Below are positions 1 through 4,957 of a stretch of DNA of 8,000 nt, piece after piece (position 1 is the first letter of the stretch; every line of letters begins with the position of its first letter). Below the pieces are notes generated by a model. That model did not search any database. It worked only from the letters and a program-made list of their open reading frames with translations, and was not told where the DNA came from. Position numbers and translations under genes: made by a program. Origin of the DNA: Solirubrobacterales bacterium (GTDB lineage: Bacteria > Actinomycetota > Thermoleophilia > Solirubrobacterales > Solirubrobacteraceae). Where the stretch lies: positions 1 through 8,000 of the forward strand of contig PMKB01000234.1 in NCBI GenBank assembly GCA_003157595.1, read 5' to 3'.

Positions 1-11
1 GACGCGGGCCA

Positions 12-1112
12 TCAGCCCGGAACTTCCGTGGTCCACGGGGGCTCGGTCAGCTCAACGGTGCCGATGCCGACCGACGCAAGGATCCGCAGGCGCAGTGTGG
101 GGCGGAGAGTCCCGCCGCGGCAGTAGGGCTTCTGTCCGGCGATCTGGAAGCTGGCGCTGCGGTCGAGCCCATAGCGCGGCGTGAGCCCGACCTGCGTGCT
201 GCAGGTGGCCACCTCGAAGGTGCCGCGGCCGACGTGGATCTTTGCGCTGACGCGAGCGCCTGCGGGGACGACGATGCGCAGGTTGCCGATGCCGACGCTC
301 GCGCTGACGCTCAGCAGCGACGTGTGCGCAGGCATCGCTGTCAGGTCGAGCGTGAGGTTGCCGATCGCGCGACGGTAGGCGGGCGCCACCACGTTCGCGC
401 CGGCGGGTGTGGCGGTCTCGCTGCCGAACCCGCCCTGCAGGCGCACGCCGGCGCTGACCAGCATCGCCGCGCAGACCCCGAGCAGCACGACTGGGACGAG
501 CGCCGCCTCGGTGCGCCGCCCGCCGGCGACGAGCACGCCGCCGCCGATCACGGCGAGCGCGCCGACCGCCCACTCCCAGCGCAGCGACGGCGCAAACTGC
601 ACGCCGAGCGCGACGAGGCCCAGACCGGCGAGCGCAGCCAGCGACGCCAGCACGACGGCGCGATCGCGTCGCGGATCGCGCTGGGCGCTCGGACGACCGC
701 CGGCCAGCACCATGACGACGCCGAACAGCGTCGCGCCGGCGAACGGCAGCCACACCGCGGGGCCCTGCGAGAAGACGGTGCCGCCGTTGTTGAGCAGTGC
801 CCCGTTGGCGGAGAGCAGGTTGCGCACGAGCAGATACAGCAGGCCGATTCGGGCGCCCGCGATCAGGTTGCTCCAGCTCGGCAGGCGCCGGCCGGCGCGC
901 GGGATCAGCAGCGCGGCGAGCACGTAGACATAGATCAGTCCCGGTTGTGCATAGATCACGACCAGCATCAGCGCGCGGATGAAACCGACCGGCGCCGCGA
1001 GCAGGTCGCTGAGCTCGGCGGCGACGCCGCCCGCGAGCCAGCGGCTGCCGCCGGCGTCCTCTCCGGCGGCCGTGCCCGCCAGCGGCGGAGAGCTCGCGAC
1101 GGCGATGCTCAT
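12..1112 (-). CDS. PspC-domain membrane protein with LiaF-like C-terminal toastrack domain
   Basis: A 366-residue membrane protein, probably an envelope-stress sensor or regulator. Residues 26-72 form a PspC-type domain: GGVAAELSD, then a hydrophobic pair ending in YVLAALLIPRAGRRLP. Further hydrophobic helices lie near 82-100, 118-138, 152-175, 182-198 and 204-224. From about residue 248 to the end the protein is beta-rich, with two copies of an SVGIG motif (272-276 in SVSASVGIGNLRIVVPAGA and 347-351 in LASVGIGTVELTE). This is the look of the LiaF/DUF2154 'cell-wall-active antibiotics response' toastrack, expected outside the membrane. The chosen ATG at 1112 overlaps the upstream gene's TGA (ATGA), so the two are probably translationally coupled; no strong ribosome site precedes it. 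The frame stays open further upstream to 1583, but that part is a shadow of the neighbour. PspC and LiaF families sense membrane or cell-wall damage; that role here is inferred. No response regulator is visible in the window. Confidence 0.85.
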   Translation of the reverse strand: MSIAVASSPPLAGTAAGEDAGGSRWLAGGVAAELSDLLAAPVGFIRALMLVVIYAQPGLIYVYVLAALLIPRAGRRLPSWSNLIAGARIGLLYLLVRNLLSANGALLNNGGTVFSQGPAVWLPFAGATLFGVVMVLAGGRPSAQRDPRRDRAVVLASLAALAGLGLVALGVQFAPSLRWEWAVGALAVIGGGVLVAGGRRTEAALVPVVLLGVCAAMLVSAGVRLQGGFGSETATPAGANVVAPAYRRAIGNLTLDLTAMPAHTSLLSVSASVGIGNLRIVVPAGARVSAKIHVGRGTFEVATCSTQVGLTPRYGLDRSASFQIAGQKPYCRGGTLRPTLRLRILASVGIGTVELTEPPWTTEVPG

Positions 1113-1771
1113 GGGCCGAATCCGCCGGCGTTGGATCTGACGTTGAGCCGGCCGGCGGTGAAGCACAGCAGCGCGCTGGCGCTGTCGGGCTCGATCGCGA
1201 CCCAACGGCCGTTCTGGAACGGCCTGACGGTGCTCGCGTGCCGGCCGCCGATCGCGTAGAGCAGACACGGCAGCGAAGCACCGCCGTGCGCCGGCGTGGC
1301 CTGCGCACTCACCGCGAGCGGCTCGCCGAGCCGTTTGCGTACGGCAGCCTCGGAGAGCCCGCGCGGGAGCGCACTCACCTGCGCAGCCGACGGCGCGGCA
1401 TGGTCGCGGGCGTTCGCGACGCCCCAGACCGCGCCGACCGCCGCTGCGATCACCGTGGCCACGGCGAGCGCCACCAGCCGCCACCTTCGCGCTCGCCACA
1501 GCACCATCGCGGCGAGCGCGAAGGTCGCGGTCGAAAGCCATACGACGAGCGCCTGCGTCGGGTGCGCGAACTGGCTGGTCCACACATACGAGTAACCCCC
1601 CGAGAGGCCCCCCGAGCTCGACAGCGTGCCGTGCCGGTGCGCCACGACCAGCGTCGCCGCGGCGCCGATCGCCGCGAGCGCCGCGGCGGAGCCCTGGGCG
1701 CCGCGGTGCCCGCGCGGGCGCTCGAAGGGCGCGGATCGCTCGGGCATCGGCTTGATCGCGACCGTGGTCAT
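1109..1771 (-). CDS. Three-helix membrane protein with BamE-like C-terminal region, unknown function
   Basis: A 220-residue protein and first gene of the minus-strand operon. It starts at ATG 1771 behind a GGGAG ribosome site nine bases upstream. A basic N-terminus (residues 1-25) is followed by three hydrophobic helices at about 27-44, 72-92 and 98-117. A soluble C-terminal part (about 130-215) begins with GLSEAAVRKRLGEP, the 'G-x-s-x-x-x-V-x-x-x-lG-x-P' pattern seen in BamE/SmpA-like small domains. It continues with a Y/F-rich strand region (CLLYAIGG; LLCFTAGRLNVR) that contains two cysteines, C169 and C203, which could pair if exported. The BamE likeness is my pattern match and not a database hit. 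Overlap with the PspC/LiaF-like gene downstream suggests both act on the same envelope process. I do not recognise a named family for the whole protein. Confidence 0.75.
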   Translation of the reverse strand: MTTVAIKPMPERSAPFERPRGHRGAQGSAAALAAIGAAATLVVAHRHGTLSSSGGLSGGYSYVWTSQFAHPTQALVVWLSTATFALAAMVLWRARRWRLVALAVATVIAAAVGAVWGVANARDHAAPSAAQVSALPRGLSEAAVRKRLGEPLAVSAQATPAHGGASLPCLLYAIGGRHASTVRPFQNGRWVAIEPDSASALLCFTAGRLNVRSNAGGFGP

Positions 1772-1780
1772 GTCTGGATG

Positions 1781-1785
1781 CTCCC
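1781..1785 (-). promoter_or_regulatory. Ribosome binding site fixing the start at 1771
   Basis: GGGAG on the minus strand, nine bases before ATG 1771. It favours this start over the internal ATG eight codons later. Confidence 0.55.
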
Positions 1786-1802
1786 GGAACCGGGCGCGCG
1801 GA

Positions 1803-1817
1803 ACAATCCGAGATTGT
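1803..1817 (-). promoter_or_regulatory. Perfect 15-bp dyad upstream of the minus-strand operon
   Basis: ACAATC-CGA-GATTGT is a perfect inverted repeat with six-base arms and a three-base centre. It is AT-rich in a very GC-rich setting and ends 31 bases before the operon's ATG at 1771. On the minus strand it contains GACAAT, a plausible -10 box. The dyad could therefore be an operator over the promoter, or a small 5' hairpin if transcription starts further out. Position and symmetry are seen; the function is inferred. Confidence 0.4.
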
Positions 1818-1914
1818 CCCCGGGCGTCTCAGGAATCACCCGGAGGGGCAATCAGCGCGTCCGCCGGCCGATCCCGCCGGAGGGCCCTGCGAGCGAACAC
1901 GGCCGCGACCGGCT

Positions 1915-2097
1915 GAGCCCCGCAGCCTCGGCCCGGCACTGATCGTCGGCGGCGACGCGCTCAGCCAGGTCTGGCTGTTCATCGTCGCGCCGCTGCTGGG
2001 CGGGGTAATCGCCGCGTTGGTGTGGCGAGCGCTGATCGCCGAGCGCCCGACGAGCGTTGCAGCGGGCCAGGTCCTGGCCTCAGACATCGTCGCTTAG
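1915..2097 (+). pseudogene. Aquaporin (MIP family) C-terminal remnant
   Basis: Frame 1 from about 1915 to the TAG at 2095-2097 reads as the end of an aquaporin. It has a damaged second NPA box (EPRSLGPAL where NPARSLGPAL is expected), then IVGGDALSQVWLFIVAP, then LLGGVIAALVWRALIAE and a short polar tail. This matches the region after loop E and the sixth helix of AqpZ-type channels (GGWALSQLWLFW-VAP in the family). The other five helices and the first NPA motif are absent. The frame upstream reads Arg/Pro-rich nonsense and offers no start codon. The NPA region fits loss of four bases, which would also shift the frame. Only about 140 bp separate the remnant from the divergent operon's start, so most of the gene has been deleted. 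I call it a decaying fragment and not a small gene. Confidence 0.78.
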
Positions 2098-2188
2098 CCG
2101 ACTGCCGAGCGGATGCGAGCCGCGGCGCGCCCCCAACGGGCGCGTCCGCGATCGGCGCGCGCGGCGGCCAGGGGCCCCGCGCCGCTGC

Positions 2189-2194
2189 GATACT
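2189..2194 (+). promoter_or_regulatory. Candidate -10 box (GATACT) of the esterase gene
   Basis: TGCGATACT resembles an extended -10 element. Its last T is 11 bases before ATG 2205, so transcription would begin near 2201 and leave a leader of about four bases. No Shine-Dalgarno precedes this ATG, which fits a leaderless or near-leaderless message. No clear -35 was found. Confidence 0.4.
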
Positions 2195-2204
2195 CGAGCC
2201 CGCG

Positions 2205-3119
2205 ATGGCACTGCACCCGAGCGAGGGTCTCGGCGTCGCGCGTTCGACGCGCGTGGTCCGAGCGGCGAGGCGCGACCGCAGGCGGGCGCACCTGCGCCGG
2301 CGCGCGGCGGCGCTCGGCGTGCCGGCGCTCGCGGCGCTGGCCCTCGTCGTCATCGTGCGCGCACCGGGCGCGGTCGCGACCCACGGCGCACAGATCGTGC
2401 ACTTCACGATCAACAGCCCGCTGGTGCACCAGGCGATGCCCGTCACGGCGGTCATTCCTGCCGGCTCGAGCGGCCGGCGGCGCCCGCTCGTCGTGTTCCT
2501 GCACGGCAAGGGCGGAGATGAGAACTCGAGCATCGACAGCCGGTTGTTCGCCGCGCTCGCGAGCCTCGGCGCGCGCGCGCCGGACGTCGTCTTCCCCTAC
2601 GGCGGACCCGACTCCTACTGGCACGACCGAGCCGACGGGGCGTGGGGGTCATACGTCTACTCGGAGGTGATCCCGCAGGCCATCAGCCGCCTGCACGCCG
2701 ACCCCCGGCGCGTCGCGATCGGCGGCATCTCGATGGGGGGCTTCGGTGCGCTCGACATCGCCCGCCTTCATCCGGGCCGCTTCTGCGCCGTTGGCGGCCA
2801 CTCCGCCGCACTGTGGGTCAGCGGCGGCGAGAGTGCTCCCGGCGCGTTCGACGATGCCGAGGACTTCGCCCGCCACGACGTCATCGCGGCGGCGCGCGCG
2901 GGTGACCCCTACCGGGGGATGGCAACCTGGATCGACGTCGGCACGCTCGACCCGTTCCGATCGGCCGACACCACCCTGGCGCAGGAGCTCCGCGCCGACG
3001 GCCAGGCCGTCCAGTTCCACGTCTGGCCCGGCTCGCACGAGCTGGCCTACTGGGACAGCCACTGGGGCGACTACCTCCGCTTCTACGCAACGGCCCTGGC
3101 ATCCTGCCACCGCGGCTGA
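2205..3119 (+). CDS. Membrane-anchored/exported alpha/beta-hydrolase esterase
   Basis: A 304-residue serine hydrolase of the esterase D / FrmB / antigen-85-like group (PF00756 style). A very basic N-terminus (residues 17-34) is followed by one hydrophobic helix at about 36-56, so the enzyme is anchored or exported. The fold markers are in order: VVFLHGKGG (96-104, oxyanion region), the nucleophile elbow GGISMGGFGALD with Ser176, the acid in VGTLDPF (Asp249) and His278 in WPGSHELAYW. The triad is complete, so the enzyme is probably active on an ester or thioester, but the substrate cannot be told. The ATG at 2205 was chosen because it directly follows a -10-like box and the family-like sequence lies downstream. 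The frame is open back to a GTG at 2022, but that stretch overlaps the aquaporin remnant and reads as low-complexity Arg/Pro sequence. The gene is flanked by the remnant upstream and by a convergent minus-strand unit downstream, so it looks monocistronic. Confidence 0.87.
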   Translation: MALHPSEGLGVARSTRVVRAARRDRRRAHLRRRAAALGVPALAALALVVIVRAPGAVATHGAQIVHFTINSPLVHQAMPVTAVIPAGSSGRRRPLVVFLHGKGGDENSSIDSRLFAALASLGARAPDVVFPYGGPDSYWHDRADGAWGSYVYSEVIPQAISRLHADPRRVAIGGISMGGFGALDIARLHPGRFCAVGGHSAALWVSGGESAPGAFDDAEDFARHDVIAAARAGDPYRGMATWIDVGTLDPFRSADTTLAQELRADGQAVQFHVWPGSHELAYWDSHWGDYLRFYATALASCHRG

Positions 3120-3134
3120 ACCGGCCGGCGCAGA

Positions 3135-3245
3135 TCAGCTGGGGGTGCAGGCCGCCACGATGTGACGCAGCGACTGCGCGGGCGGCGCGAGCCACGCAAC
3201 CTTCTCGGCCCCGTCGCCCGCCACCACGCCGCCGAGCACCGTCAT
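3135..3245 (-). CDS. 36-codon hypothetical ORF downstream of the zinc-ribbon gene (small gene, tail or remnant)
   Basis: From ATG 3245 the minus strand encodes MTVLGGVVAGDGAEKVAW followed by LAPPAQSLRHIVAACTPS. It has a strongly coding-like pattern: third positions nearly all G or C, and second positions relatively AT-rich. The same frame is open and similarly biased upstream to 3288 (ELAARARQRGGGAKK), immediately after the zinc-ribbon gene's stop, but no start codon lies in that part. No good ribosome site precedes 3245. It may be a short second gene of the operon, the surviving end of a larger gene, or an extension of the zinc-ribbon protein reached by a +1 frame change at its stop. I do not recognise the family. 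Confidence 0.4.
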   Translation of the reverse strand: MTVLGGVVAGDGAEKVAWLAPPAQSLRHIVAACTPS

Positions 3246-3288
3246 CTTCTTGGCGCCGCCGCCACGCTGCCGCGCCCGGGCCGCCAGC

Positions 3289-3513
3289 TCAGAAGATGTG
3301 GATGTCGTGCACCGCCGCGGCCGCCGCCAGATCCTCGGCGCTCGCGGTGTCGCGGTCGAGCCGCGCGACCGTGGCCCAGTGGTGCCCGACCGGGCAGCGC
3401 TGGTAGCGACGGTTGCCGAGCCGGGCTCCCTTGAGCGAGACGCCCGGTATCCAGATCGTTGTGAACAGATGGCCGGCGCTGCAGCGCACCGGGCGATCGA
3501 AGCGCTTGAACAT
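3289..3513 (-). CDS. Small double CxxGH zinc-ribbon-like protein
   Basis: A 74-residue cytoplasmic protein beginning MFKRFDRPVRCSAGHLFTTIW. It carries two C-x-x-G-H knuckles, CSAGH at residues 11-15 and CPVGH at 41-45. They are separated by a basic stretch (KGARLGNRRYQR), and a helical acidic/alanine tail follows (DTASAEDLAAAAAVHD). The paired Cys/His knuckles suggest one bound zinc ion. The N-terminal wording is familiar to me from a widespread but uncharacterised actinobacterial family, and the length is about right for it. The start is secure: a perfect AGGAGG (3519-3524) sits five bases upstream, and a TAGCCT box lies 21 bases further out. It is transcribed divergently from the carboxypeptidase gene, with the triple palindrome between them. 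Nucleic-acid or ribosome binding is a guess from the fold and charge. Confidence 0.87.
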   Translation of the reverse strand: MFKRFDRPVRCSAGHLFTTIWIPGVSLKGARLGNRRYQRCPVGHHWATVARLDRDTASAEDLAAAAAVHDIHIF

Positions 3514-3518
3514 GCGTT

Positions 3519-3524
3519 CCTCCT
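3519..3524 (-). promoter_or_regulatory. Perfect Shine-Dalgarno of the zinc-ribbon gene
   Basis: AGGAGG on the minus strand, five bases before ATG 3513. It is the only consensus ribosome site in the window; most neighbours have weak or no sites. This implies a leadered, efficiently translated message. Confidence 0.8.
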
Positions 3525-3540
3525 GACTCGTACAGCGCCG

Positions 3541-3546
3541 AGGCTA
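3541..3546 (-). promoter_or_regulatory. Candidate -10 box (TAGCCT) of the zinc-ribbon gene
   Basis: TAGCCT on the minus strand is identical to the boxes ahead of the carboxypeptidase gene and the kinase. It would start transcription near 3534 and give a leader of about 21 bases that includes the AGGAGG. The -35 area, about 17 bp further out (3564-3569), runs into the edge of the palindrome array. Confidence 0.42.
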
Positions 3547-3566
3547 CTCGCCTTCAAGGGGGTCTT

Positions 3567-3638
3567 CAGCTGGGTGCATGCACCCAGCTGCCGGTGGGTG
3601 CATGCACCCACCGGCGGGTTGGCGCATGCGCCAACCCG
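3567..3638. repeat. Array of three abutting perfect palindromes with 24-bp periodicity
   Basis: Unit 1 (3567-3590) has left arm CAGCTGGGTGCA. Unit 2 (3591-3614, symmetric out to 3590-3615) has left arm CCGGTGGGTGCA. Unit 3 (3615-3638) has left arm CGGGTTGGCGCA. Each left arm is followed at once by its exact reverse complement, so each unit is fully self-complementary with a GCATGC centre. Centres lie at 3578/3579, 3602/3603 and 3626/3627, exactly 24 bp apart. Units differ at arm positions 2, 4, 6 and 9, and every change is mirrored in the opposite arm. The array sits 53 bases from the zinc-ribbon ATG and 51 bases from the carboxypeptidase ATG, between their putative divergent -10 boxes, and so is probably not transcribed. 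Candidate roles are a tandem operator for a dimeric regulator or a palindromic repeat element. No T-tract follows, so a terminator is unlikely. Confidence 0.9.
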
Positions 3639-3673
3639 AACAGCAATGTGGGTGTTCAGTACGCGCCGGCCGA

Positions 3674-3679
3674 TAGCCT
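3674..3679 (+). promoter_or_regulatory. Candidate -10 box (TAGCCT) of the carboxypeptidase gene
   Basis: TAGCCT lies 10 bases before ATG 3690. Transcription would begin near 3686, giving a leader of about four bases, and no Shine-Dalgarno is present. The palindrome array ends 35 bp upstream. No convincing -35 was seen, which could mean activator dependence. Confidence 0.42.
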
Positions 3680-3689
3680 TGCCCGGCTG

Positions 3690-4850
3690 ATGGTTTCCCG
3701 ACGAGCGATCCGCTGGGCGGCGCCCGTGGCGGGCGCATTGTGGCTGGCGAGCGTCGGGGCGCTCGCTGTCGGTGCCGCGCCGGCGCCCGGCGCGCGGGCG
3801 GCGGGCGTGGCGGAGGGGCCCGCACAGCTGTCCGCGCTGCCCGCGAGTGCGCTGCTGCTGATGCAGCAGGGGACCGGGGCGATCGTGTTCTCGCGCAACG
3901 CCAACGCCGAGCTGGCGATCGCGAGCACAACGAAGCTGATGACCGCCTACGTCACCCTTGCGCATGAGCCGCTCGACGCCCAGCTGGTAGAGCAGCCGTA
4001 TGCGGCGGGGATCGGCGAGTCGCTGGCGCCGGTGCCGGCGGGCACCCGGCTGAGCGTGCCGGACATGCTGCGCGCGATGCTCCTGCCGAGCGGCAACAAC
4101 GTTGCCTACTCGCTGTCGATCGACGTCGGCGGGAGCGAGAGCAACTTCGTCGCGATGATGAACGCGGCGGCCGCCAGCCTGCACCTCGGGCGCACCCACT
4201 ACACGACGCCGATCGGCCTGGACACGCCGGGCGACAACTACTCGACGGCCACCGACCTGGCGCGCCTGACGCGGGTGTTGATGCGCAACCCGGTGGTTCG
4301 GAAGATCGTCGATCAGCCCAGCGCGCGGCTCGCCGACGGGATCGTTGTCACCAACCGCAACGACCTCGTCGGCGCCTATCCCTGGGTCGTGGGCGTCAAG
4401 ACAGGCAGCACCAACGATGCCGGCGAGTGCCTGGTCGCGGCCGCCAAGCTCAACGGCCTGCGCCTGATCAGCGTCGTGCTGGGGGCGACGACCGAGGCGG
4501 TGCGCGACGCCGATGCACTCGCGCTGCTGCGCTACGGGCTCGGCGTCTACCGCAGTGCGAACGTCGCCGTCGCCGGGCGGACCTACGCGAGCGTCCCGGT
4601 CGCGGGCCGCCTGCATTCGGCGCGGTTGATCGCCCGGCGCTCCCTGACGCTGGTGCTCGCACGCAGCGTCGATCTGCACGCCTCGCTCGAGATCCCGCGC
4701 CGGCTGGTGGGCCCGATCGCGGCGGGCGCGGTGGAGGGCGGGATCGACGTGACCGAGAACGGGCGCCCGGTCCAGACGGTGGCGCTCGTGACCGCGGCGG
4801 CGGTCCCACCGCCTCCGCCGCCCCCACTCGTCGCACACCGCGCGGGGTGA
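3690..4850 (+). CDS. D-alanyl-D-alanine carboxypeptidase (peptidase S11, low-molecular-weight PBP)
   Basis: A 386-residue secreted enzyme that removes the terminal D-Ala from peptidoglycan pentapeptides, which limits and shapes cross-linking. A basic N-terminus and hydrophobic core (residues 8-30) end in PGARA-AG, a likely signal-peptidase site near residue 38. All three penicillin-binding motifs are present: STTK with nucleophile Ser79 and Lys82, SGN at 134-136 (LLPSGNNVAYSL) and KTG at 237-239 (VGVKTGSTNDAGE). After the catalytic domain a beta-rich C-terminal domain (about 285-365) resembles the PBP5/6 extra domain. The end is odd: seven prolines (373-379), then LVAHRAG, with no transmembrane or amphipathic anchor. 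The protein may therefore be released or held by an uncleaved signal. ATG 3690 was chosen because the signal peptide starts there and a -10-like box precedes it. An in-frame GTG at 3594 would translate the palindromes and is rejected. Confidence 0.95.
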   Translation: MVSRRAIRWAAPVAGALWLASVGALAVGAAPAPGARAAGVAEGPAQLSALPASALLLMQQGTGAIVFSRNANAELAIASTTKLMTAYVTLAHEPLDAQLVEQPYAAGIGESLAPVPAGTRLSVPDMLRAMLLPSGNNVAYSLSIDVGGSESNFVAMMNAAAASLHLGRTHYTTPIGLDTPGDNYSTATDLARLTRVLMRNPVVRKIVDQPSARLADGIVVTNRNDLVGAYPWVVGVKTGSTNDAGECLVAAAKLNGLRLISVVLGATTEAVRDADALALLRYGLGVYRSANVAVAGRTYASVPVAGRLHSARLIARRSLTLVLARSVDLHASLEIPRRLVGPIAAGAVEGGIDVTENGRPVQTVALVTAAAVPPPPPPPLVAHRAG

Positions 4851-4899
4851 TCGGCGGGCTCGCCGGCGGCGGCGGACTGGGCGCGAGGCCGCTGGGGTG

Positions 4900-4905
4900 T
4901 AGCCT
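4900..4905 (+). promoter_or_regulatory. Candidate -10 box (TAGCCT) upstream of the sugar kinase
   Basis: GGTGTAGCCT is the same hexamer as at the two divergent promoters. It would place transcription start at 4912, one base before the ATG at 4913 and in the middle of the 4905-4919 palindrome. It implies that the kinase has its own promoter and need not read through from the carboxypeptidase gene. Confidence 0.4.
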
Positions 4906-4919
4906 GCGCATCATGCGCA
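4905..4919 (+). promoter_or_regulatory. Perfect 15-bp dyad at the predicted kinase transcription start
   Basis: TGCGCATCATGCGCA has seven-base arms around a central C at 4912. Immediately downstream CGCACC (4922-4927) can pair with GGTGCG (4932-4937). Alternatively GCGCAC (4915-4920) can pair with GTGCGC (4933-4938), so two mutually exclusive hairpins are possible in the leader. It is a candidate operator or 5' regulatory structure; function is inferred only. Confidence 0.35.
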
Positions 4920-4957
4920 CACGCACCACGCGGTGCGCCCCGGGGATGCAGCGATGA
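4913..4957 (+). CDS. Possible 14-residue leader ORF coupled to the sugar kinase
   Basis: ATG 4913 opens a short frame, MRTRTTRCAPGMQR, whose TGA (4955-4957) overlaps the kinase ATG (4954-4956) as ATGA. It starts seven bases after the TAGCCT box, so it would be the leaderless first codon of the message. If translated, it would deliver ribosomes straight to the kinase start by termination-reinitiation. It is arginine-rich (four of 14 residues). The evidence is positional only, and so short a frame may arise by chance. Confidence 0.33.
   Translation: MRTRTTRCAPGMQR

Noticed and set aside
234..1942. Long plus-strand frames over the PspC/LiaF-like operon (234-1259, 409-927, 1238-1942)
   Set aside because: Translations are His/Arg/Gln-rich shadows without hydrophobic or domain structure, while the minus strand shows helices, toastrack motifs and an ATGA overlap.
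2022..2204. Upstream in-frame extension of the esterase to GTG 2022
   Set aside because: This segment overlaps the aquaporin remnant in another frame and reads as Arg/Pro/Gly-rich filler. The enzyme's N-terminal anchor already begins after ATG 2205.
3567..3638. Palindromes as rho-independent terminators or a CRISPR array
   Set aside because: There is no T-tract after any hairpin, and the array lies between divergent starts and not after a gene end. CRISPR repeats are separated by unique spacers, whereas here the units abut with no spacer.
3594..3689. GTG 3594 as an upstream start of the carboxypeptidase
   Set aside because: It would put translated palindromes (repeating GAC-type residues) ahead of a normal signal peptide. 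The ATG at 3690 starts the signal peptide and follows a -10-like box.
3135..4838. 567-codon minus-strand open frame antisense to the carboxypeptidase gene
   Set aside because: Composition is Arg/His/Gln-rich with no motifs, as expected for the complement of a high-GC gene. The plus strand carries all three penicillin-binding motifs. Only the last stretch (3135-3288) looks coding in its own right.
4852..4865. CGGCG-GGCT-CGCCG hairpin after the carboxypeptidase stop as a terminator
   Set aside because: The stem is only five base pairs with no T-run, and such GC hairpins are common in this composition.
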